This document shows positions 52,952 to 60,918 of a DNA stretch of 64,000 nt, piece by piece; positions within the stretch are counted from its first letter, which is position 1; the number at the start of each line of letters is the position of its first letter. Source of the DNA: an uncultured Prevotellaceae bacterium (GTDB lineage: Bacteria > Bacteroidota > Bacteroidia > Bacteroidales > Bacteroidaceae). The notes under the pieces were generated by a model. The model saw nothing but the letters and a program-made list of their open reading frames with translations, searched no databases and was not told where the DNA came from. The position numbers and the translations under genes are program-made. The stretch covers positions 58,410 to 122,409 of the forward strand of contig OMXL01000002.1 of NCBI GenBank assembly GCA_900314985.1, in the 5' to 3' direction.

Positions 52952-54673
52952 ATGAGAAACTACCTACAAAAGTACTCTCTCTGTGGCCTGTTAGCACTCT
53001 CTTGGGGGCTGACAGGCTGCTCTGATAGTAGCGACACTATTGAAGAAAACCCATTATTGGGTGAGTTGACACCCTCTGAGGATGTATTTGGAAAGGCCAC
53101 TGGCAACTTCACTGCCGAAGAGTGGTATCCTGGTGGACAGCTGGGTACTACCGAGAAAGCCAGCTACTCGGCTGCTACTCCTGCTGTAGTAAATATAGCT
53201 GGCATGGAGAGTGACTTTAACACGGGCGAGGACTTCTTCGAGCATCTCTACACCTTCGAGCAGGAACCTCGCAAAGGTCTCGGTCCTGCTTGGGTACGCA
53301 ACAGTTGTATCGCCTGCCACCCCAGCTATGGTCATGGCAAGCGACAGACGGAATACCGTGCCAACCAGATTGGCAACGGCTACCTGCTAGTTATCTATCA
53401 CCCAGACAACAATAGCTATATCTCTGAGGTGACGGGTATGCCACAGACACAGGCTGCCGCACCCTTCAAGGCTCCTATCGATGAGAGTCTGATTAGTATT
53501 GAGTGGAAGACCGTGACAGCCATGGAGAGCGGTCTGCCTATGCAGTTTGAAGACGAGGGCGGCTACTCGCTCATCTATCCTGAGGTACGCATCCCGCAAG
53601 AGGCTTTCAATACCAATCCTAAGCCATCGAACTACGATGTACGCTTAGAGTCAACCATCGGTATCTATGGTACTGCCCTACTCGATGCCATCAGCGATGA
53701 GGATATCGAGGCACAGTGGAAATCGGAGTCGCGCTTTGTGACGCTCAACCCTGCTATGTGGGACAATGACGCCAAGACCTTCAAACCTGCCGCCTACTAT
53801 TCTGCCAAATATAACGATACAGGCAAGCACCATGGCGACCACGGACCGCTGAAGCGCTTTACCTATGCCATGACGCGTGGCTCACTGCAAGACGGCGCAG
53901 GTTCTAACGCCATCTGGAACATCACCAACGTAAGCCGTTCTGACCGTAACTGGCTCTACACCACCTCTGCATGGGCTCAGGCTATGTCAGAAGACCCCGA
54001 TGTCATTGCCAGCATCAAGGCAGACCCTTCGTCACCTTATTATGCTGATGGTAGCGAGGCGAAGATTGCCGATGCGGTGCGCAACCTGCTGGATCCATCG
54101 ACTAATCAGTTTGACAACCAGTGGCATAAGTTCGCTCCTGAGATGAACGACAAACAGTACTATCAGTTCATGGTATGGCATCGTGGTTTGGCAGTGCCTG
54201 CCGCTCGTAACCTCAACAGCAGCGACGTACAACGCGGTAAGGAGCTATTCAGCCAGATTGGTTGTGCCCAGTGTCATCGTCCGTCATGGACTACAGGCAG
54301 CGACGACATGTGGATAGATGCCTCTATCAAGGCTTATGCAAAGAGCATCGGAAAGGATGCCAACCAGCTATTGCCACGCTATCCTGGACAGACCATCTGG
54401 CCCTATACGGATATGGTACAGCACCGCCTGTTTATGATGAACGATATACGCACTGGCTGGTGCCGTACTACCCCACTCTGGGGACGCGGACTGAGCCGTC
54501 GCCTCACTGGTGCTGACGACCGCCTGCACGACTGTCGTGCCCGCACCGTTGTGGAAGCGATCATGTGGCATGGCTACTCTAAGCAGTCGGATGCTTACAG
54601 AGCCACTGAGAAATTCTATCATCTGAAGAAGGCTGACCGCGATGCCGTCGTCAAATTCATTGAGTCTATCTGA
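52952..54673 (+). CDS. Di-heme oxidoreductase-family lipoprotein (DUF1111-like)
   Basis: 573 residues. Lipobox LTGC near residue 24. Two c-type heme sites: CIACH near residue 118 and CAQCH near residue 439, with GKELFSQIGCAQCHRPSW at the second. Late motifs LWGRGLSRRLTGADDRLHDCRARTVVEAIMWHG match the thiol-oxidoreductase-like di-heme family often encoded beside imelysin. It probably transfers electrons, perhaps to reduce or oxidise iron at the cell surface. The stop overlaps the next ATG by one base (TGATG), so translation is coupled. Confidence 0.9.
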   Translation: MRNYLQKYSLCGLLALSWGLTGCSDSSDTIEENPLLGELTPSEDVFGKATGNFTAEEWYPGGQLGTTEKASYSAATPAVVNIAGMESDFNTGEDFFEHLYTFEQEPRKGLGPAWVRNSCIACHPSYGHGKRQTEYRANQIGNGYLLVIYHPDNNSYISEVTGMPQTQAAAPFKAPIDESLISIEWKTVTAMESGLPMQFEDEGGYSLIYPEVRIPQEAFNTNPKPSNYDVRLESTIGIYGTALLDAISDEDIEAQWKSESRFVTLNPAMWDNDAKTFKPAAYYSAKYNDTGKHHGDHGPLKRFTYAMTRGSLQDGAGSNAIWNITNVSRSDRNWLYTTSAWAQAMSEDPDVIASIKADPSSPYYADGSEAKIADAVRNLLDPSTNQFDNQWHKFAPEMNDKQYYQFMVWHRGLAVPAARNLNSSDVQRGKELFSQIGCAQCHRPSWTTGSDDMWIDASIKAYAKSIGKDANQLLPRYPGQTIWPYTDMVQHRLFMMNDIRTGWCRTTPLWGRGLSRRLTGADDRLHDCRARTVVEAIMWHGYSKQSDAYRATEKFYHLKKADRDAVVKFIESI

Positions 54674-55239
54674 TGAAGCGCCTTCTCCTTATCTTATTAC
54701 TTGCGACTGTCGTGCTGAGTAACCGTGCCGCCAATGCGGTAGTTCCTCAGGCGACAGCCGCCCGTTTTTGTCAGCTGCTGGTATGTGACACTGACGAACG
54801 CATCATCTCGCTGCAAGCTTTCCTCAGCAAGAATCCCGTGGGAAGCAGCGACAGTCTTACTACTGAGCAACTATTCTTCGACTACGTCTTCCACTATGGC
54901 GGATGGCAGACGTTGTGTATCTTCCCCTATTGCGACGGTCAGCAAGCCCATTGGTACGCTGCTGGCAGCGAACTGCCCCAGCAGATTCCTACAGAACATC
55001 GCCGCTATATGCAGGAAGTCTTTGTCCGCATGCAGGCAGAGGTAGATGCTGAACGGTGGGATGTGGTTGACGCCTACATTGACCGTCTCCTACAATATCA
55101 GCGCCAGTTTGGTCCTGTAGCCTCTGAGCCACGCAGTGCCTCATTGCCCATCTCACTTATCACTGCGCTATTCTTTGTCCTCTTCCTCTCCATTTCCTTT
55201 TGGCGGAGAAAAAGGCCATCCGTGCAAACGTTTGCATAG
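54673..55239 (+). CDS. Small envelope protein of the imelysin locus, unknown
   Basis: 188 residues. Signal peptide (about 1-21), a soluble middle (FFDYVFHYGGWQTLCIFPYCDGQQAHWYAAGSELP) and a C-terminal membrane helix (SLITALFFVLFLSISFW) with a basic end. I know no family. One-base overlap with the di-heme gene indicates a joint function. Oddity: its last codons (SVQTFA and stop) are made of the LacI-type operator of the downstream amylase, so part of the C-terminus may be dictated by the operator. Confidence 0.7.
   Translation: MKRLLLILLLATVVLSNRAANAVVPQATAARFCQLLVCDTDERIISLQAFLSKNPVGSSDSLTTEQLFFDYVFHYGGWQTLCIFPYCDGQQAHWYAAGSELPQQIPTEHRRYMQEVFVRMQAEVDAERWDVVDAYIDRLLQYQRQFGPVASEPRSASLPISLITALFFVLFLSISFWRRKRPSVQTFA
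55222..55237. promoter_or_regulatory. LacI-family operator upstream of the secreted amylase
   Basis: GTGCAAACGTTTGCAT contains a perfect 14-bp palindrome TGCAAACGTTTGCA. It begins 70 bp upstream of the -7 box at 55292, exactly as at susC. A further half-site CGTTTGCAAT follows at 55241-55250. Confidence 0.85.
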
Positions 55240-55291
55240 TCGTTTGCAATATATTCTACAAGCGAAGAAAACAAGGTAAAGGATTTCTTCT

Positions 55292-55299
55292 TACCTTTG
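55292..55299 (+). promoter_or_regulatory. Amylase promoter -7 box
   Basis: TACCTTTG followed by CAG. The ATG lies 25 nt downstream at 55325. Confidence 0.78.
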
Positions 55300-55324
55300 C
55301 AGAAGAAATACTAACCGAACTATT

Positions 55325-57331
55325 ATGATTAAGAAACTTTTTTCGCTCATAGTTTGTACGCTGGTAACGCTGTCCCTGTCAGCCCAGGGATGGCCCAGCC
55401 AGTATGATGGTGTCATGTTGCAGGGATTCTATTGGGATTCCTTCTCGCAGTCACAGTGGGTTAAGTTAGAGAGGCAGGCCGACGAGCTGTCTCAGTATTT
55501 TACCTTGGTATGGTTGCCACAAAGTGCCGACTGTGGCGGTACCTCGATGGGTTACGATGACCTCTACTGGTTCCCTGGCCACTACAACAGCTCGTTTGGT
55601 ACTGAGGCTGAGCTGCGCTCACTGATTAGTACCTTCAAGCAGAAAGGCATCGGCACCATTGCTGACGTGGTTATCAACCACCGCAAGAATGTATCTAACT
55701 GGGTGGATTTCCCTCAGGAGACCTACAATGGTGTTACTTACCAGTTGCAGTCAACTGACATCTGTGCCAACGACGACAAAGGTGCCACTAAGACGTGGGC
55801 CACACAGAACGGCTACTCGCTCTCGTCGAACAACGACACTGGTGAAGGTTGGGACGGCATGCGCGACCTCGACCACAAGAGTGCTAATGTGCAGACGAAT
55901 GTCAAGGCCTATCTGAAGATGCTGCTCAACGACCTTGGCTATGTTGGATTCCGCTACGACATGGTGAAGGGCTACAACGCCTCATTTACTAAGATGTATA
56001 ATGAGGATGCTCAGCCACAGTTCTCTGTCGGTGAGTGCTGGGATGGCACCAACACCATCAAGAACTGGATTGAGGGTACGGGAAAGACCAGTGCAGCCTT
56101 CGACTTCCAGTTCCGTTATACCGTTCGCAATGCAGCCAATGGTGGTGACTGGCGCAAACTGGGTCAGCAGAACGACGGTAACTGGCCGCTGGTAAACAGC
56201 AATGTCAGTAACGGAGCCTACCGACGCTATGCCATTACCTTTGTGGAGAACCACGATACCGAGAAGCGCTCCAATGCAGAGCAGGACCCTCTGAAGAAGG
56301 ACACACTGGCAGCCAATGCCTATCTGTTGGCTATGCACGGTACACCATGTATCTTCCTGACTCACTGGCGTGACTGCAAGCAAGCTATCAAGGCCATGAT
56401 TGACGTGCGCAATGCCGTAGGAATCCATAACGAGAGTGAGGCTATCAACATTGCCACCAACCAGAACTACTATGCCGTACGTACCGTTGGCAAGAATGGT
56501 CAGCTGACCTGCGTCGTTGGCAAGGATGCCAACCAATATACCCCAAGCGGCAATGTAGTCAAGGTGTTGTCAGGACATCATTATGCCTACTGGCTGTCGA
56601 CATCTATGGAAACAGCATGGGTTGACCTCGCCTCTGGAGAGTATGAGGGTACTCAGAAAGCCACACTGACGGCCGTCACCAATAATAGCGGTGCTCAGCT
56701 GGTATATACTACTGACGGTTCAACACCAACAGCCAACAGCACGAAGGTAGCCAGTGGTACGAAGATAGACGTTACAGGCAACATGACGCTGAAAGTGGGA
56801 TTGTTGATTGGTTCTACCGTCAGCGGCATCGTTACCCGTACCTATACAGAGCCTGCTCCCGTGGATAAGAAGACCATCGACATCTATGTCAACACCGACA
56901 AGGTGAGTTGGACGGCCGTCAATTTCTGGTCGTGGGGTGGTGATGACAGTCACTCTCCTGTCAACAAGAACTGGCCTGGCGACAAGGTAACAGCAACAAC
57001 GACCATTGGCGGCAAGCAGTGGTATAGCAAGCAGTTTACCATCAATGGCAACGATGACTATGTCAACCTGGTGTTCAGCACAGGCAGCGGCACCCCACAG
57101 ACTGTAGATATCAACAATGTCACTACCACCAAATTCTTTGAGATCTCTGACCAGAAAGACGGCTCGAAGCATCTTGTCAACGATGTCACAGGCAGCTACA
57201 CTGACATTCGTGAAATAAAAGCACAGATGGCAGAAGGCAGAAGTAGCATCTACGACCTGCAAGGCCGTCGTGTCAGCAATATGCAGCGCGGCATTTATAT
57301 CGTCAACGGCAAAAAAGTGGTTATCAAATAA
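55325..57331 (+). CDS. Secreted alpha-amylase (GH13) with C-terminal accessory domains
   Basis: 668 residues. Signal peptide 1-20 (ending SLSAQ) without lipobox. GH13 domain about 25-400: GTIADVVINH, nucleophile Asp in VGFRYDMVKGY, acid Glu in VGECWDG, stabiliser Asp in VENHDTE. Then an Ig-like domain with YTTDGSTPTANSTKV (about 450-515), a CBM26-like starch-binding module (IDIYVNTDKVSWTAVNFWSWGG, 520-620) and the tail IYDLQGRRVSNMQRGIYIVNGKK. It hydrolyses starch outside the cell. It is far from the sus genes but shares their LacI-type operator at the same spacing, so it belongs to the same regulon. Confidence 0.93.
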   Translation: MIKKLFSLIVCTLVTLSLSAQGWPSQYDGVMLQGFYWDSFSQSQWVKLERQADELSQYFTLVWLPQSADCGGTSMGYDDLYWFPGHYNSSFGTEAELRSLISTFKQKGIGTIADVVINHRKNVSNWVDFPQETYNGVTYQLQSTDICANDDKGATKTWATQNGYSLSSNNDTGEGWDGMRDLDHKSANVQTNVKAYLKMLLNDLGYVGFRYDMVKGYNASFTKMYNEDAQPQFSVGECWDGTNTIKNWIEGTGKTSAAFDFQFRYTVRNAANGGDWRKLGQQNDGNWPLVNSNVSNGAYRRYAITFVENHDTEKRSNAEQDPLKKDTLAANAYLLAMHGTPCIFLTHWRDCKQAIKAMIDVRNAVGIHNESEAINIATNQNYYAVRTVGKNGQLTCVVGKDANQYTPSGNVVKVLSGHHYAYWLSTSMETAWVDLASGEYEGTQKATLTAVTNNSGAQLVYTTDGSTPTANSTKVASGTKIDVTGNMTLKVGLLIGSTVSGIVTRTYTEPAPVDKKTIDIYVNTDKVSWTAVNFWSWGGDDSHSPVNKNWPGDKVTATTTIGGKQWYSKQFTINGNDDYVNLVFSTGSGTPQTVDINNVTTTKFFEISDQKDGSKHLVNDVTGSYTDIREIKAQMAEGRSSIYDLQGRRVSNMQRGIYIVNGKKVVIK

Positions 57332-57363
57332 AATACCGTCGCTAAGGCTTCGCTATTTGACAG

Positions 57364-57406
57364 AAAATGCTTATCTTTGCATACTCAAAACAAAGATAAG
57401 CATTTT
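57364..57406. promoter_or_regulatory. Dyad overlapping amylase terminator and pepT promoter
   Basis: Perfect 16-bp arms AAAATGCTTATCTTTG (57364-57379) and CAAAGATAAGCATTTT (57391-57406) around an 11-nt loop, followed by TT and the ATG of pepT. The left arm contains the pepT -7 box TATCTTTG; the right arm holds the same box on the other strand. Read through from the amylase, it would form a terminator-like hairpin with a T-run. Confidence 0.85.
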
Positions 57407-57408
57407 TT

Positions 57409-58632
57409 ATGGATATTACTGAAAGATTCCTAAACTACACCAAGTTTGATACACAGTCGGCTGAAGACAGCCAGACGGTATCAAGTACAGATAAGCAACT
57501 GTTGTTTGCTGAGTATTTGAAAAAAGAGTTAGAGCACGAAGGACTTGACGACGTAGAACTCGACGAGAAAGGCTACCTCTATGCCACCCTTAAAGCTAAT
57601 ACAAAAGGAGATATACCTACTATTGGTTTCATCTCGCACTACGACACCAGTCCCGACTGTAGCGGTGCCAACATCAAGCCCCAGATTGTCAAAGGCTATG
57701 ATGGCAGCGACATTCTGCTCAGCGAGGGCATCGTCATGTCACCCAAGAAGTTCCCTGAACTGTTGCAGCACGTTGGTGAAGACCTGATTGTTACTGATGG
57801 TACCACCCTGTTGGGTGCCGACGACAAGGCTGGCATCGCCGAGATAGTACAGGCAATGGTCTATCTACAGGAACATAAAGAAATCAAACATGGCAAGATA
57901 CGCATTGCCTTCAATCCTGACGAGGAGATAGGCATGGGTGCCCACCACTTCGACGTTGAGAAGTTCGGTTGTCAGTGGGCCTACACAATGGATGGCGGTG
58001 ACGTCGGTGAACTGGAATACGAGAATTTCAATGCCGCCTCAGCAAAGGTTACCATCAAAGGTATCAGCGTACATCCAGGCTATGCCAAAGACAAGATGAT
58101 CAATGCCAACCGACTGGCTATGGAGTTTGCAGCTATGTTACCTGCTGACGAGACACCAGAGACCACTGAGGGCTATCAGGGTTTCTACCACCTGCTGAAC
58201 GTCACCGCTGGCGTGGAGCAGGCTCGTCTGTCGTACATCATCCGCGACCACGACCGCGACAAGTTTGAAGACCGTAAGCGTTTCATCCTGCGTTGTGCTG
58301 AGCAGATGAACGAGCGCTATGGCGAAGGCACCGTGGAGTGTGTAGTCAACGACCAGTACTACAACATGAAAGAGAAGATTGACCCACAGATGCACGTCAT
58401 CGACCTCGTACTGAAAGCCATGCAGGAGTGTAGCATCGCCCCGAAAGTGAAACCTATCCGTGGCGGTACCGATGGTGCACAGTTGTCATTCAAGGGTCTC
58501 CCCTGCCCCAACATCTTTGCTGGAGGCATCAATTTCCATGGGCCCTATGAGTTTGTACCCATTCAGTCTATGGAGAAAGCCCAGCAGCTGATTGTCAGAA
58601 TCTGTGCCCTTACCGCAGACTATAATGCTTAA
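57409..58632 (+). CDS. pepT: Peptidase T (tripeptide aminopeptidase)
   Basis: 407 residues, cytosolic, M20 family. Zinc ligands and catalytic acids: His-Asp in SHYDTSPD, Asp in [13 protein letters not shown], Glu-Glu in [14 protein letters not shown], and the late [24 protein letters not shown] segment. It removes the N-terminal residue from tripeptides. Length matches the family. Its final codons are part of the heptad array that leads to the antiporter gene. Confidence 0.95.
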   Translation: MDITERFLNYTKFDTQSAEDSQTVSSTDKQLLFAEYLKKELEHEGLDDVELDEKGYLYATLKANTKGDIPTIGFISHYDTSPDCSGANIKPQIVKGYDGSDILLSEGIVMSPKKFPELLQHVGEDLIVTDGTTLLGADDKAGIAEIVQAMVYLQEHKEIKHGKIRIAFNPDEEIGMGAHHFDVEKFGCQWAYTMDGGDVGELEYENFNAASAKVTIKGISVHPGYAKDKMINANRLAMEFAAMLPADETPETTEGYQGFYHLLNVTAGVEQARLSYIIRDHDRDKFEDRKRFILRCAEQMNERYGEGTVECVVNDQYYNMKEKIDPQMHVIDLVLKAMQECSIAPKVKPIRGGTDGAQLSFKGLPCPNIFAGGINFHGPYEFVPIQSMEKAQQLIVRICALTADYNA

Positions 58633-58659
58633 TGCACAATGCTTAATGCATAATTGATA
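58625..58659 (+). repeat. Five-unit 7-bp repeat forming the pepT-antiporter junction
   Basis: ATGCTTA, ATGCACA, ATGCTTA, ATGCATA, ATTGATA run from the last codons of pepT directly to the ATG of the next gene at 58660. Confidence 0.85.
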
Positions 58660-60918
58660 ATGGCCGGACTACCCACCATGATACAAGACTTGGCGCTGAT
58701 GCTCATTGTGGCGGGCATCGTGACGCTGATTTTTAAGCGACTGAAGCAACCACTGGTACTGGGTTATATCGTTGCCGGATTCTTAGTGTCGCCCCACATG
58801 CCGTATACGGCATCTGTTGCCGACACGGAGAATATCCACCTGTGGGCCGACATCGGTGTCATGTTCTTGTTATTCTCGTTGGGTCTGGACTTCTCGTTTA
58901 AGAAGATATTGAAGATGGGCGCCTCACCGTTCATCTCTACCATGGTAATCATCTTCTCCATGTCAATGTTAGGCGTATTCGTAGGACACGCCTTTGACTG
59001 GTCAAAGATGGACTGCATCTTCTTAGGTGGTATGTTGGCCATGAGTTCGACCACCATTATCTATAAGGCCTTTGATGACCTTGGACTGCGTCAGCAACAG
59101 TTTGCCGGCCTCGTGATGTCGGTACTCATCCTGGAAGACATTCTGGCTATCGTCATGATGGTCATGCTGAGTGCCATTGCCAGCGGGAACAGTCCTGATG
59201 GTGGACAGATGCTGGAATCAGTTATCAGGATTGGTTTCTTCCTCGTGCTATGGCTCGTCGTGGGCATCTTTGCCATTCCACTGTTTCTACGTTCCGTGCG
59301 ACGCCTCATCAATAGCGAGGTATTGCTCATCGTATCTCTTGGTCTGTGTTGTGCCATGGCGGTCTTCTCTACCAAGGTAGGATTCTCGTCAGCCTTTGGT
59401 GCCTTCATCATGGGCAGCATCCTGGCAGAAACCATCGAAGCAGAAAAGATAGAGAAGCTGGTAGAACCGGTGAAGAACCTCTTTGGTGCCATCTTCTTCG
59501 TATCGGTGGGTATGTTGGTAGATCCGCATATCTTAGTGAGCTATGCATGGCCTATCATCACACTGGTACTTACCATCCTCATCGGTCAGGCGCTCTTCGG
59601 CTCCTTCTCCTTCATGCTGGCTGGCGAGAGTCTGAAGTCAGCCATGCGTTGTGGATTCTCCATGGCGCAGATTGGTGAGTTCTCATTCATTATCGCTTCA
59701 TTAGGACTCTCGTTGGGCGTAATCAGCGACTTCCTCTACCCCGTCGTGGTAGCAGTATCAGTCATCACCACGTTCCTGACACCTTATATGATACGACTGG
59801 CAACACCAGCCTACGGTGCTTTAGAGCGTCGTCTGCCAACTCGCCTGATACGCACACTGAACCACCTGTCGATGAGTCACCCCAATAGCCAGCAACAGAG
59901 TGCTTGGAAGCGACTGCTGACACAGATGGCTGTGAACACGTTGGTCTATAGCATTCTGTCATCGGCTACGATTGCCATGATGTTTACTTTCGTGCTACCC
60001 ATTATGCGCAAGTTGCTGCCAGGATGGACGCTCCATTGGTATGCCAACGCCATCACGGGTGTGCTGACGGTACTCATCATTTCCCCCTTCCTGCGTGCTA
60101 TGGTGATGAAAAAGAACCGTTCGGAAGAGTGGAAGACGCTATGGGCTGAGAGCAACCGTAACCACCTGCCCCTACTATCGACCATCTTAGGCAGGGTAGT
60201 CATTGCCGTAGCCTTCATCTTCTATATCTGTAACTACCTCAGCCGCTTTAGCAATGCCGTAATGATTACGTTAGGCATCGTGGCCGTAGCGTTGATGGTG
60301 CTATCAAGAACCATCAAGCGCCGCAGCATCCTGATGGAACGTCTGTTCATCAACAACCTGCGTTCACGTGACATTGAGGCGCAAGTACACGGCAAGAAGC
60401 GTCCACTCTATGAGGGTAAGTTGCTAGACCGCGATATCCATATTGCTGAGTTTGACGTACCTAACAATTCGCTGTGGATGGGTAGCACACTGAAAGAGCT
60501 CAATCTGGGTAAGAAGTATGGTGTACACATCAGCAGCATTCTGCGCGGTGGCTTCCGCATGAACATCCCTGATGGTGACTACACGCTATATCCTTGCGAC
60601 CGTCTGCAGGTTATTGGCAGTGACGAACAGATGGCCAACTTCGCACATGCACTGGAGACAGAAATCATCCAAGAAGACCTGAAGGTAGAAAACCGTGAGA
60701 TGAAGCTACGCCAACTGATTATCACTGCAGACAGTCCCTTTGTGGGCAAGACAATGGCAGAGAGCGGCATCCGCAGTTTCTACGGTTGCATGGTAGTGGG
60801 CATCGAGGAAGGAAAGGAGAATCTCTCACCCGTACATCCCAGCCGTCGGTTCGTGGAAGGAGACATCATCTGGGTGGTAGGAGAAGAGACATCGCTTAAT
60901 ACCATTGTACAGCATTAG
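58660..60918 (+). CDS. CPA2-family cation:proton antiporter with two RCK_C (TrkA-C) domains
   Basis: 752 residues from the ATG at 58660 (MAGLPTMIQDLALML); an in-frame TTG two codons earlier lies in the repeat. The Na/H-exchanger domain (about 10-385) has FKRLKQPLVLGYIVAGFLVSP and GAFIMGSILAETIEAEKIEKLVEPVKNLFGAIFFVSVGM, as in KefB-type proteins. Further helices follow to about 565, then two regulatory RCK_C modules (about 595-675 and 685-752; GDYTLYPCDRLQVIGSDEQM and EGDIIWVVGEE). It exchanges K+ or Na+ for protons in pH or osmotic balance; the ion is not decided by the sequence. Its 3' end overlaps the convergent lptD gene by 23 bp. Confidence 0.9.
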   Translation: MAGLPTMIQDLALMLIVAGIVTLIFKRLKQPLVLGYIVAGFLVSPHMPYTASVADTENIHLWADIGVMFLLFSLGLDFSFKKILKMGASPFISTMVIIFSMSMLGVFVGHAFDWSKMDCIFLGGMLAMSSTTIIYKAFDDLGLRQQQFAGLVMSVLILEDILAIVMMVMLSAIASGNSPDGGQMLESVIRIGFFLVLWLVVGIFAIPLFLRSVRRLINSEVLLIVSLGLCCAMAVFSTKVGFSSAFGAFIMGSILAETIEAEKIEKLVEPVKNLFGAIFFVSVGMLVDPHILVSYAWPIITLVLTILIGQALFGSFSFMLAGESLKSAMRCGFSMAQIGEFSFIIASLGLSLGVISDFLYPVVVAVSVITTFLTPYMIRLATPAYGALERRLPTRLIRTLNHLSMSHPNSQQQSAWKRLLTQMAVNTLVYSILSSATIAMMFTFVLPIMRKLLPGWTLHWYANAITGVLTVLIISPFLRAMVMKKNRSEEWKTLWAESNRNHLPLLSTILGRVVIAVAFIFYICNYLSRFSNAVMITLGIVAVALMVLSRTIKRRSILMERLFINNLRSRDIEAQVHGKKRPLYEGKLLDRDIHIAEFDVPNNSLWMGSTLKELNLGKKYGVHISSILRGGFRMNIPDGDYTLYPCDRLQVIGSDEQMANFAHALETEIIQEDLKVENREMKLRQLIITADSPFVGKTMAESGIRSFYGCMVVGIEEGKENLSPVHPSRRFVEGDIIWVVGEETSLNTIVQH

